DNA from: Streptomyces sennicomposti
GTDB lineage: Bacteria > Actinomycetota > Actinomycetes > Streptomycetales > Streptomycetaceae
NCBI RefSeq assembly: GCF_019890635.1
Contig: NZ_JAIOAB010000036.1
Location: 1 to 64,000 of the forward strand
Direction of reading: 5' to 3'
Length of the DNA: 64,000 nt
Shown here one piece after another: positions 38,460 to 46,846 of the stretch. The position numbers and the translations under genes are program-made. Position 1 is the stretch's first letter, and each line of letters starts with the position of its first letter. The notes below the pieces were generated by a model. It saw only the letters and a list, made by a program, of their open reading frames with translations. It had not been told where the DNA came from and did no database searches.

Positions 38460-38547
38460 CGGCCGAAGATTGTCGCGCCCGCGTACCGCCGGGTACAGTC
38501 ACCGCACTGCTCTGGCAGCCCCTGTTGTCGAGGCGAAAGAGAAGTTG

Positions 38548-40098
38548 GTGAACGACCGTCACCCGTCGGGGACCGCTACCACCCCGGCACCGGCCTCCGA
38601 AGACGCCTCGGCGCCCTATGCGTCGTACGGCGGACAGGAAGCCGCGTACGGCGACTTCACCTCGTACGACACCACGTACGACGAGTACGGCGCCACCGGT
38701 TTTCACACCGGCACGTACCACACCGCCGACTACTCCGCCGCCCCCGGCCACGACGGCTTCACGGGCGAGAACGCCCAGGTCACCGGCGCCTACGACACCG
38801 CCCAGTGGGCCACGGGCAGCCACCAGAGCCTGAACTGCGACGCCTACGCGGCCCAGCACCACGCCGCCTACGACACCGGCGCCTACGACACGACCGCGTG
38901 GGCCAGCGGCTACCAGCAAGTGCCGTTCGTGCCGCAGCAGTCCGCGCCCGCCGACACCAGCGGTCAGTGGGACGCGAGCGCCTGGCTCCAGAACGACCCG
39001 CAGGACGCCGCCGCCGAGGCGGCCCGGCAGTGGGACTGGAACGCCCAGGGCTCCGACACCCAGACGTTCGAAGCTCAGGCGTTCGACACGCAGACCTTCG
39101 ACGCGCAGCCCCTCGGCGCACAGGCTTTCGACACCGGCGCCTACGACGCCACCCAGTGGAACACCGGCGGCACGGTCGGCGAGGAGAGCACCGCGACCGG
39201 CCTGCTTCCCGAACCCCGGCAGTCCTACGACGACACGGGCGCCGACGGCATGGCCCCGGCGGCGCGGGAGCAGGACGCCACCGGTGAACTGCCCGCCGTC
39301 GACCTCCTGGAGGACCAGGAGGAGATCACCCCGGTCCCGGTCCCGGCTCCCCGCGCGGCGGGCCGTTCGCGCCGCCGCCAGCCGGCCAAGCGTTCGGCGC
39401 TGCTCACGGTGGCGGTGCCCTCGGTCTGCGTCCTGGGGGTGGCCGGCGCGGCCGCCGCTTCCGTGGGCACGTTCACCGACGACGCCAAGGAGACCTCGGC
39501 GTCCGCCCCCGACGCACACCCCGTCCAGCCGGCCACCGCCAACAACAAGCTGGACACCCAGCTGCAGAGCCTGTCCGCCGGGGCCGACGACTTCGCCGAC
39601 CGGGCCAGCCGTACGCAGGAGCGCATCGACCTCAAGGCCCAGCAGGTGGCCGAGCAGAAAAAGGCGGCGGAGGAGGCGGCCCGCAAGGAGCGGCTGCGCC
39701 CCAAGTTCATGCTGCCGGTCCTGCAGCGCGGGCTGAGCGCCTACTTCGGCCAGGCCGGCGTGAACTGGATGTCCGTGCACACCGGCATCGACTTCCCCGT
39801 CGCCTACGGCACCACGGTCATGGCCGCCACCGACGGCACGGTCCGCACGCAGTGGAACAGCGCCTACGGCAACATGCTGATCCTCACCGCGAAGGACGGC
39901 ACGGAGACCTGGTACTGCCACCTCTCCAGGTACCGGGTTCCCTCCGGTACGAGTGTCAAAGCCGGGGAGCCCATCGCGTATTCGGGCAACTCGGGCAACT
40001 CCACCGGCCCGCACCTGCACTTCGAGGTGCGGCCCGCGGGCGGGTCGCCGATAGACCCGCTGCCGTGGCTGCGCAGCCACGGCCTCGACCCGACCTGA
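38548..40098 (+). CDS. M23 family metallopeptidase (LytM-type), membrane-anchored
   Basis: This 516-residue protein has a GTG start at 38548 with weak GAGAAG upstream; a longer in-frame GTG at 38353 lies inside the end of the hydrolase gene. Residues 1-265 are acidic, Tyr/Thr/Asp/Gln-rich and repetitive (TGAYDT, AQAFDTQTF). One TM helix (RSALLTVAVPSVCVLGVAGAAAA) precedes a coiled-coil (QEKIDLK-like stretch with repeated Gln/Ala/Lys). The C-terminal M23 domain has HTGIDFPVAYGTTVMAATDGTV and GPHLHFEVRPAGG, the HxxxD and HxH zinc ligands. It likely cleaves peptidoglycan cross-links. Confidence 0.92.
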   Translation: MNDRHPSGTATTPAPASEDASAPYASYGGQEAAYGDFTSYDTTYDEYGATGFHTGTYHTADYSAAPGHDGFTGENAQVTGAYDTAQWATGSHQSLNCDAYAAQHHAAYDTGAYDTTAWASGYQQVPFVPQQSAPADTSGQWDASAWLQNDPQDAAAEAARQWDWNAQGSDTQTFEAQAFDTQTFDAQPLGAQAFDTGAYDATQWNTGGTVGEESTATGLLPEPRQSYDDTGADGMAPAAREQDATGELPAVDLLEDQEEITPVPVPAPRAAGRSRRRQPAKRSALLTVAVPSVCVLGVAGAAAASVGTFTDDAKETSASAPDAHPVQPATANNKLDTQLQSLSAGADDFADRASRTQERIDLKAQQVAEQKKAAEEAARKERLRPKFMLPVLQRGLSAYFGQAGVNWMSVHTGIDFPVAYGTTVMAATDGTVRTQWNSAYGNMLILTAKDGTETWYCHLSRYRVPSGTSVKAGEPIAYSGNSGNSTGPHLHFEVRPAGGSPIDPLPWLRSHGLDPT

Positions 40099-40108
40099 TC
40101 CCGGTCCT

Positions 40109-40138
40109 GGTTCCGGTTCCGGTTCCGGTTCCGGTTCC
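40109..40138. repeat. GGTTCC hexamer repeat, five copies
   Basis: Five exact tandem GGTTCC units lie 11 bases after the M23 stop codon. Confidence 0.9.
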
Positions 40139-40147
40139 GACGAGCAT

Positions 40148-40170
40148 GAGCCCCCGCCGCGCGGGGGCTC
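40148..40170. terminator. Bidirectional terminator between M23 and pcrA
   Basis: GAGCCCCCGC-CGC-GCGGGGGCTC is a perfect 10-bp stem with a 3-base loop between convergent genes. Confidence 0.85.
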
Positions 40171-40194
40171 ACCTCATTCGGCGCCCACAGAGGC

Positions 40195-42720
40195 CTACAG
40201 CTTCTCCACCGGCGCGTACCGCAGCAGCAGCCGCTTGGGCTTGGCGTCGCCGAAGTCGATCGTCGCCTCCGCGTTGCCGCCGGTGCCCTTGACCGCGACC
40301 ACCGTGCCGAGGCCGAACTGGTCGTGCGTGACCCGGTCGCCGACGGCGAGGGACACCACCGGCTTGTCCGCGGTGCGCCGGGTGGCGAACCCGGAGGCGC
40401 CGGACGCCGACGAGCGGGAGCGGGACGACGACAGCGAGGCCGCCACCCCGGACGCCGGTCCGGAGGGCGCCGCCACCGAACCGCCGGTCCGCTTCCAGTC
40501 GACGTGCGTCTGCGGGATCTCCTCCAGGAACCGCGACGGCGGGTTGTACGACGGCTGTCCCCACGCGCTGCGCATCGCCGAGCGGGTCAGATACAGCCGC
40601 TCCCGCGCGCGCGTGATGCCGACGTAGGCGAGCCGGCGCTCCTCCTCCAGCTCCTTGACCTGGCCGAGGGCACGCATGTGCGGGAAGACGCCGTCCTCCA
40701 TGCCGGTGAGGAAGACCACCGGGAACTCCAGGCCCTTGGCCGTGTGCAGGGTCATCAGTGTGATGACGCCGTCGCCGTCCTCCTCGTCGGGGATCTGGTC
40801 GGAGTCGGCAACCAGGGCGACCTGCTCCAGGAACTCAGACAGCGCGACCGGCTCGCCCTCCCCGCGCTCCTGCTCGAACTCCAGGGCGACGGCGGCGAGT
40901 TCCTGGAGGTTCTCGATGCGGGTCTCGTCCTGCGGGTCGGTGGAGGACTGCAGCTCGGCGAGGTAGCCCGTGCGTTCGAGGACGGCCTCGAGGATCGTGG
41001 CCGGACCGGCGCCCGACTCCACGATCGTGCGCAGCTCCTCCATCAGCGTGTTGAACCGCTTGACGGCGTTGGCCGACCGCGCGGCCATGCCGTACGCCTC
41101 GTCCACGCGGCGCAGCGCCTGCGGGAAGCTGATCTTCTCGCGCTGGGCGAGCGCGTCGACCATCGCCTCGGCGCGCTCGCCGATGCCGCGCTTGGGCACG
41201 TTGAGGATGCGGCGCAGCGGGACGGAGTCCTCGGGGTTGGCCAGTACCCGCAGGTAGGCGAGGACGTCCCGGACCTCCTTGCGCTCGTAGAAGCGGACGC
41301 CGCCGACGACCTTGTAGGGCAGGCCGACGCGGATGAAGATCTCCTCGAAGACACGGGACTGGGCGTTGGTGCGGTAGAAGACGGCGACGTCTCCGGCCTT
41401 GGCCTCGCCCGCGTCGGTGAGCCGGTCTATCTCGTCGGCGACGAACTGCGCCTCGTCGTGCTCGGTGTCGGCGACGTAGCCGGTGATGCGGGCGCCGGCG
41501 CCGGCGTTGGTCCACAGGTTCTTCGGGCGGCGCGACTCGTTGCGCTCGATGACCGCGTTGGCGGCGGACAGGATGGTCTGCGTGGAGCGGTAGTTCTGCT
41601 CCAGCAGGATCGTCGTCGCGTCCGGGTAGTCCTCCTCGAACTGGAGGATGTTGCGGATGGTCGCGCCGCGGAAGGCGTAGATCGACTGGTCGGCGTCACC
41701 GACCACGCACAGCTCGGCGGGCGGCACGTCGGCCTCGCTCGGCGGCACGTCCACGGGGTGCTCGGCGGTGCCGACGAGTTCCCGGACGAGGGCGTACTGC
41801 GCGTGGTTGGTGTCCTGGTACTCGTCGACCAGGACGTGCCGGAAGCGGCGGCGGTAGTGCTCGGCGACGTCCGGGAAGGCGCGCAGCAGGTTGACCGTCG
41901 TCATGATCAGGTCGTCGAAGTCGAGGGCGTTGGCCTCGCGCAGCCGCGACTGGTAGAGGGCGTACGCCTGGGCGAGGGTCTTCTCGAAGCCGTCGGTGGC
42001 CTGGGCGGCGAAGTCCTCCTCGTCGATCAGCTCGTTCTTCAGGTTGCTGATCTTGGCGCTGAAGGACTTCGGCGGGTAGCGCTTGGGGTCGAGGTCCAGG
42101 TCGCGGCAGACCAGGGCCATCAGGCGCTTGGAGTCGGCGGCGTCGTAGATCGAGAAGGACGACGTGAAGCCGAGCCGCTTGCTCTCGCGGCGCAGGATGC
42201 GCACGCACGCGCTGTGGAAGGTCATCACCCACATCGCGTTGGCCCGCGGGCCGACCAGCTGCTCGACGCGCTCCTTCATCTCGCCGGCGGCCTTGTTGGT
42301 GAAGGTGATCGCCAGGATCTGCCCGGGGTGCACGCCCCGCTCCGCCAGCAGGTAGGCGATGCGGTGCGTCAGGACGCGGGTCTTGCCGGAGCCCGCGCCG
42401 GCCACGATGAGCAGCGGGGAGCCGGCGTGGACGACGGCGGCGCGCTGGTTGTCGTTCAGCCCCTCCAGGAGCGCGGCCGAGTCGACGACCGGCCGGGGGG
42501 CGCCGTCGCGGTAGTAGGCGTCCCGGCCGTACCCGTCGGAGTCGCGGGGGTCCGGGAGGTAGGACTCCGGGTCCGGCGGCACGTCGAACTTCCCGCCGAA
42601 CAGATCGTCCGGAACGGGCTCCGGAGCGTGATCGTCCTCGGGCGGCGGCGGTGGTTCCTCCCCATGGGCCCGCGGGGCCTGGAGATCCGCCAGGAAGCTG
42701 TCGTCAAAGAGGCTGCTCAT
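40195..42720 (-). CDS. pcrA: ATP-dependent DNA helicase PcrA/UvrD
   Basis: This 841-residue SF1A helicase unwinds DNA 3'-5' in nucleotide excision repair, replication restart and RecFOR antagonism. Walker A is IVAGAGSGKTRVLTHRIAYLL, motif II is DEYQDTNHAQ, and motif III is GDADQSIYAFRGA. Motif IV is LLEQNYRSTQTIL, motif V is TLHTAKGLEFPVVFLTGMEDGVFP, and motif VI is RRLAYVGITRARERLYL. The C-terminus ends in a Tudor-like beta domain (VSLAVGDRVTHDQFGLGTVVAV) that binds RNA polymerase in related proteins. The promoter is a damage-type element and the transcript is probably leaderless. Confidence 0.98.
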   Translation of the reverse strand: MSSLFDDSFLADLQAPRAHGEEPPPPPEDDHAPEPVPDDLFGGKFDVPPDPESYLPDPRDSDGYGRDAYYRDGAPRPVVDSAALLEGLNDNQRAAVVHAGSPLLIVAGAGSGKTRVLTHRIAYLLAERGVHPGQILAITFTNKAAGEMKERVEQLVGPRANAMWVMTFHSACVRILRRESKRLGFTSSFSIYDAADSKRLMALVCRDLDLDPKRYPPKSFSAKISNLKNELIDEEDFAAQATDGFEKTLAQAYALYQSRLREANALDFDDLIMTTVNLLRAFPDVAEHYRRRFRHVLVDEYQDTNHAQYALVRELVGTAEHPVDVPPSEADVPPAELCVVGDADQSIYAFRGATIRNILQFEEDYPDATTILLEQNYRSTQTILSAANAVIERNESRRPKNLWTNAGAGARITGYVADTEHDEAQFVADEIDRLTDAGEAKAGDVAVFYRTNAQSRVFEEIFIRVGLPYKVVGGVRFYERKEVRDVLAYLRVLANPEDSVPLRRILNVPKRGIGERAEAMVDALAQREKISFPQALRRVDEAYGMAARSANAVKRFNTLMEELRTIVESGAGPATILEAVLERTGYLAELQSSTDPQDETRIENLQELAAVALEFEQERGEGEPVALSEFLEQVALVADSDQIPDEEDGDGVITLMTLHTAKGLEFPVVFLTGMEDGVFPHMRALGQVKELEEERRLAYVGITRARERLYLTRSAMRSAWGQPSYNPPSRFLEEIPQTHVDWKRTGGSVAAPSGPASGVAASLSSSRSRSSASGASGFATRRTADKPVVSLAVGDRVTHDQFGLGTVVAVKGTGGNAEATIDFGDAKPKRLLLRYAPVEKL

Positions 42721-42729
42721 CGCTCTACG

Positions 42730-42752
42730 AGTCTAGGGCTCCCCGCTGACAA
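42730..42752 (-). promoter_or_regulatory. RecA-independent DNA-damage (PafBC-type) promoter of pcrA
   Basis: On the minus strand: TTGTCAGCG, 8 bases, TAGACT, close to TTGTCRGTG-N8-TAnnnT (one mismatch in the -35). The -10 ends 9 bases before the ATG and there is no ribosome site, so the message is leaderless or nearly so. Confidence 0.75.
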
Positions 42753-42806
42753 CCCGGGGCCGGATCGGCCGATCGCCCTCACGGAGCACATCGAACGGGA
42801 CCGGCC

Positions 42807-42902
42807 GGCCGTCGGACGGGGCGGCCGTCGAACGGGGCGGCCGTCGAACGGGGCGGCCGTCGAACGGGGCGGCCGTCGAACGGGGCGGCCGTCGAACGGG
42901 GT
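42807..42902. repeat. 16-bp tandem repeat, six copies
   Basis: GGCCGTCGAACGGGGC is repeated at 42807, 42823, 42839, 42855, 42871 and 42887. Only the first (GTCGGACG) and last (terminal T) units deviate. Confidence 0.95.
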
Positions 42903-43391
42903 CGCCCGGACCGGACCGGACCGGCCGGCCGCGGCACGGCCGCAACCCGGCCACCGCGCGGCCATCGCACAAGGCCGGTTGGACCGGACCAGGCCGCTCG
43001 ACCGGGGCCGTTGGACCGGACCAGGCGATCACCCCACGCAGCCGGTCCGCCACGGCGACGACACGGTTCGGCCAGGTCACGAATACGTATCGGGCATATC
43101 ACGCATCGACCTTCACATGAGCCTCACGGGTTGGTTACCGTTCCCACGGGCCGCACGACCCCACCGGCGAACGGCGCCGGGCCGCGCGGCCTCCGCCGAA
43201 TCCGGCCGCACCGCCATGCGCGCCGGACCCGGGACCCGCGCCCCCGGAGGGGAATCGGTCCGCCTTCTTCCACGAGCACAAGCTCGCCACGAGCTTCTTC
43301 CGCGAACGGGACAGCGAGGCGCGCCCTTCCGGAACGCCCGCCCGAACCGACAGCCCACCCGGCAGGCGGAGGATGGAAGGAGTCGCCACCC

Positions 43392-44906
43392 TTGGCGTCG
43401 CACCGCAAGCTCCACCCCCCGGTCCCGCACACGACCGGCCCGTCCGCTCCCGCACCGACTCCCGCTCCGGTTCCGGCCGGTCCGGCTCCGGGCTCCGTGG
43501 CCCTGCTCCCCCACAGCGGCGAGCCCTCGGACGTCCTGTCCCTGGGCGGGAGGCCGAGCCCCGAAGAGGTCGAGAGAAAGCTCGACGAGCTGTACCGGCG
43601 GGCCGATGCCGCGGCCGACGGCCGCGAGGAGGCCGAGGGCCGGAACGGCGGGGCCGGGAGCAGGCGCGACAGGGACGGGCGCGGGGGCGCCGAGAGCCGG
43701 TACGGCGAGGCCGAGGAGGGCCCCGGTGGCACAGGAACCGGGGCCCGTGCCGGAGTCGGTGCCGGTGCCGGAGTCGGTGAGAGGGGCGTCCGGCAGCGTG
43801 GCCGGGCCGGGGCGCTCCGCGACGGCGCCGCCAAGCGCACCGACATGCTGACCAAGGCGCGCGAGATGCTGGGGGCGTTCACCGCGGCGCCGTACCGCCC
43901 GGCGGCCTCGGGACCGGACGCCGCCGCGCTGCTGCTCACGGAGGCCCCGAGCGGCTACTTCGACCAGGCGCAGCTGATGAGCCGGCTGACCGCGCAGCAG
44001 CGGGTCCGGGCCGGCGGGCGCACCGCGCAGCGGCCAGTGGGGAGCGGACAGAACCTGTCGGCGGGGGCCGGGCAGAGCCCGTCGGCGGGGCGGAATCCGT
44101 CAGTGGACGCCGTCGTTCCCGGGGCGGCTGGTCCCCGTACTGCTCGTCCCGGTACCGCCGTCCCGGGTGCTGCGCATCTCGATGCGGCGGCTCCCGGTGC
44201 TGCGGGTCTCGATGCGGCTGTTCCCAGTACTGCTGGTACCGGTACCGAGGGTTCTGGTCGTCATCGGGCCGCCGCGGCCGGGGCCTCGGTCACGAGGTCG
44301 GCCGGGGCGTCGACCACGGCGTCGGCCGCACAGCAGTACGACATCAGGGCGGCCAAAACCGCCGTCCAGCGCAAGCTCGTCGCGGCGCGCACGCTGCTGG
44401 CGGCTGCGGGAACGCCCACCGGCGCACACGCCACGGCCGCCCCAGCCCCGGCCGTGCCGGCCACGCCAGTCGCCCCAGCCGTGCCGACCGCCGCGGACGA
44501 GGCCGTGCGGCGGGTCGGCTCCCCGTCCGCCACCAAGGCCCACAAGGCCCTCGCCTTCGCCCGCGCGCAGATCGGCAAGCCGTACGTGTGGGGGGCGTCG
44601 GGGCCCGGTTCCTACGACTGCTCGGGGCTCACCCAGGCCGCGTGGAAGGCCGCCGGGGTCGCCCTCCCCCGCTCCACGCGCGACCAGTCCGGCGCGGGCA
44701 CGACGGTCCCGCTGACCGAGGCGCTCCCGGGCGACCTCGTCTTCTTCCACGACCCCCGCGATTCCCTCGGCGAGGTCGGCCACGTCGGTGTCTACGCGGG
44801 TCACGGCATGATGATCCACGCCCCGGAGCCGGGCGCGTACGTCCGCGAGGACCCGGTCCACCACGACGGCGCCCCGGCCGTCCACCACGTCGTGCGACCG
44901 GCCTGA
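43392..44906 (+). CDS. NlpC/P60 family cell-wall hydrolase (first copy)
   Basis: TTG at 43392 is chosen because GGAAGGAG precedes it at 9-base spacing. The 504-residue product has no clear signal peptide. An early helical segment (PEEVERKLDELYRRADAAAD) matches the coiled-coil family N-terminus and is broken by a long Gly/Arg/Glu-rich insert. Ala/Pro/Thr-rich repeats occupy residues 215-300. The C-terminal NlpC/P60 domain (residues 385-504) has the catalytic Cys in SYDCSGLTQAAW and His in GHVGVYAG. The third residue His lies in MMIHAPEPG. It probably cleaves peptidoglycan stem peptides. Export without a signal peptide is unexplained. Confidence 0.88.
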   Translation: MASHRKLHPPVPHTTGPSAPAPTPAPVPAGPAPGSVALLPHSGEPSDVLSLGGRPSPEEVERKLDELYRRADAAADGREEAEGRNGGAGSRRDRDGRGGAESRYGEAEEGPGGTGTGARAGVGAGAGVGERGVRQRGRAGALRDGAAKRTDMLTKAREMLGAFTAAPYRPAASGPDAAALLLTEAPSGYFDQAQLMSRLTAQQRVRAGGRTAQRPVGSGQNLSAGAGQSPSAGRNPSVDAVVPGAAGPRTARPGTAVPGAAHLDAAAPGAAGLDAAVPSTAGTGTEGSGRHRAAAAGASVTRSAGASTTASAAQQYDIRAAKTAVQRKLVAARTLLAAAGTPTGAHATAAPAPAVPATPVAPAVPTAADEAVRRVGSPSATKAHKALAFARAQIGKPYVWGASGPGSYDCSGLTQAAWKAAGVALPRSTRDQSGAGTTVPLTEALPGDLVFFHDPRDSLGEVGHVGVYAGHGMMIHAPEPGAYVREDPVHHDGAPAVHHVVRPA

Positions 44907-45073
44907 AGGGAAGGCGGGGAAGAGCACGTCCGAGGTGGGCGAGTGGGCGGGTGGCGCCGGCGCATCCGGTCGCGAGGACGGCGCGCACCCGGTATGGGTC
45001 ACCTTGGCGCAATTCGAGTGCGCCCGCGCGCGCCCCGCCCGCACGGCGCGCGCGGCTCCTTAGGATCGCGCTC

Positions 45074-46042
45074 ATGCCCGCCACCTCCCCCCTGCGCGCC
45101 TGGCTGGCGCAGCGTCCGCCCGCGGCCGGGGCCGCCGTGATGGCGAGCGGCATCGTGTCGGTCGGGCTGCAGCTGGCGGGATACGACGTGCTGTCCCTGG
45201 CGGTCCTCGCGGTGGCCTGCGTCGCCTATCTGGCGCTGGCGGCGGACTTCGCCGTGCGGCTGCTGCGGGACCGGCCGCGGTGGCTGGCCGACGCGGGGAC
45301 GCCGGGCGGGCTCACCGCCGTGGCCGCGACGACCGTGCTGGGCACGCGGTTCTCGGCGCTGGGCTGGCAGACCCTGGCCGCGGCGCTGCTCGCACTGGCG
45401 TTCGCCCTGTGGCCGTGGCTGCTCGTGCTGGTGGTGCGGAACTCACGGCGTCCCATGCCGGGCGCCGTCTTCCTGTGCTGTGTGGCCACGGAGGGTCTGG
45501 CCGTGCTCGGCGCGTCCCTGGCCAAGGCGCGAACCGTGCCCTGGCTGGCGCACACGGCGCTGGTGTTCTTCTGGCTCGGCCTCGCGCTCTATCTCCTCGC
45601 ACTGTCCCGGTTCGGGCTGCGGGAGGTGCTGGAGGGGCACGGGGACCAGTGGGTCGCGGGCGGTGCGCTGGCGATCTCGGCGCTGGCCGGCGCGAAGCTG
45701 ATCGCCGCGGGGAGCGCGGGACCGTATCTGTGGAACGACGACGACAGCGGGGTCCTGCGCACCGTGACCCTCGGGCTGTTCGTCCTGGACCTGTGCTGGT
45801 ACGCCGTCCTGCTCGTCGGCGAGTTCGTCCGGCCCCGGCTCCATTACGACGTACGCCGCTGGTCCACCGTCTTCCCGCTGGGGATGACGGCGGCGGCCGC
45901 GCTGTCCATCGCCGTCTCCCTGCGCATGCCGGAGCTGGACGCGCTCGGCCGGGTGCTGCTCTGGGTCGCGGCGGCGGCCTGGCTGGCGGTCGGCGCGGGG
46001 GCGGTCGCGGAGGCGCGCGCCGACCTCAGGGCCGCGCGCTGA
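45074..46042 (+). CDS. TDT-family (tellurite resistance/dicarboxylate/SLAC1-like) membrane protein
   Basis: This 322-residue protein has about 9-10 hydrophobic helices. ATG 45074 is chosen because upstream in-frame sequence lies within the preceding gene. WAGGALAISALAGAKL-like and WSTVFPLGMTAAA segments are characteristic of the TehA/Mae1/SLAC1 fold, which conducts anions or C4-dicarboxylates. No ligand can be deduced. The gene lies between two NlpC/P60 genes. Confidence 0.82.
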   Translation: MPATSPLRAWLAQRPPAAGAAVMASGIVSVGLQLAGYDVLSLAVLAVACVAYLALAADFAVRLLRDRPRWLADAGTPGGLTAVAATTVLGTRFSALGWQTLAAALLALAFALWPWLLVLVVRNSRRPMPGAVFLCCVATEGLAVLGASLAKARTVPWLAHTALVFFWLGLALYLLALSRFGLREVLEGHGDQWVAGGALAISALAGAKLIAAGSAGPYLWNDDDSGVLRTVTLGLFVLDLCWYAVLLVGEFVRPRLHYDVRRWSTVFPLGMTAAAALSIAVSLRMPELDALGRVLLWVAAAAWLAVGAGAVAEARADLRAAR

Positions 46043-46066
46043 CCCGCCGCACCGCCTGGGAGACGA

Positions 46067-46420
46067 TCAGGTCCACAGCACGGCGATGAAGATGTTCGCC
46101 ATGGTCAGCAGGCCGACGACGCCGAACATGCTCTTGTCCACCTTCTCGTCGTCGCGCTTGACGTAGACGAGGCCCAGGATGACGATCAGCAGCGCCAGCT
46201 TCACGCCGATCTTGATGTTGTCGAGGGGGTAGTCCTGAGCCTGGTTGAGGCCGACCAGGACGACGCCAGTGACCAGCATGGTGAGCGCGCCGTGCAGCAT
46301 GCCCGGCACGAATCGGGCCGTGCCCTGGCCCATCGCCTTCATCTGGGTGAGGAAACCGCCGAGCAGCGCGGCGATGCCGATGATGTGCAGGCCGACGAAG
46401 AGATGGATGAGTACGTCCAT
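46067..46420 (-). CDS. Small four-TM membrane protein
   Basis: This 117-residue protein starts at ATG 46420. Four hydrophobic segments begin with MDVLIHLFVGLHIIGIAALLGGFL. A short Lys/Asp-rich loop (VKRDDEKVDK) lies before the last one. The pattern of His in the first helix and Gly-rich turns resembles small integral membrane proteins of unknown function that are conserved in Streptomyces. Confidence 0.85.
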   Translation of the reverse strand: MDVLIHLFVGLHIIGIAALLGGFLTQMKAMGQGTARFVPGMLHGALTMLVTGVVLVGLNQAQDYPLDNIKIGVKLALLIVILGLVYVKRDDEKVDKSMFGVVGLLTMANIFIAVLWT

Positions 46421-46846
46421 GAGGCCGGAGCCTAATCTCAGGCCTTCGCCCCTCCGACACCGGCCCGTCCCGCGCACCCGCCCCGCGGACGTGCGGGTCG
46501 CCCTCGGTACGGCGGTGCGCATACGCCCCATAGCACCCTCTTACTCCTGTTCGCTCCGGAACCTCCGCTTCGGTCATCACTCCGCGTGAAGTGACCGCCC
46601 TCCGGAATGCCCGGCGGTCACATACGGTCACCCTCCGGTCTGCTCGCGCCAGTTCCGTACATGGAGCCACCCGCCCGACACGGTCGGTCCTAGCGTCCTC
46701 ACCCAGGTGACCGGCCATCCCCAGCGCCGCCCGGGTCAGGGGCGGCGGCCGGGCACCTCCGCCGAATGGTCCGGCGGCGGCATGCTCCCCCTGTTCGCGC
46801 CGTCGCCGGACCCCGCACCCCGCATCAGCGGCCGGACGAAGGGAAC
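46421..46846. other. Divergent intergenic region with inverted repeat
   Basis: These 426 bases have no gene. GTGACCGCC-N13-GGCGGTCAC (46591-46621) is a perfect 9-bp inverted repeat, a possible operator or attenuator. TAGCGT at 46691-46696 could be a -10 of the NlpC/P60 gene. A c-di-AMP (ydaO) riboswitch was sought and not found. Confidence 0.55.

Larger units (their letters stand above)
42721..43391. other. Divergent region between pcrA and an NlpC/P60 gene
   Basis: This 671-base region holds the pcrA promoter and the 16-bp tandem repeat (42807-42902). GACCGGACCAGGC-type repeats lie around 42990-43025. The presumed NlpC/P60 promoter lies nearer 43391. No gene is supported. Confidence 0.65.

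Noticed and set aside
42807-42902. CRISPR array
   Set aside because: Direct repeats are contiguous with no unique spacers and no cas genes.
40324-43851. 1,175-codon plus-strand frame across pcrA
   Set aside because: It is antisense to helicase motifs I-VI and is a GC-composition artefact.
46421-46846. c-di-AMP (ydaO) riboswitch before the NlpC/P60 gene
   Set aside because: Streptomyces wall-hydrolase genes often have one, but the conserved core sequence blocks are not recognisable here.
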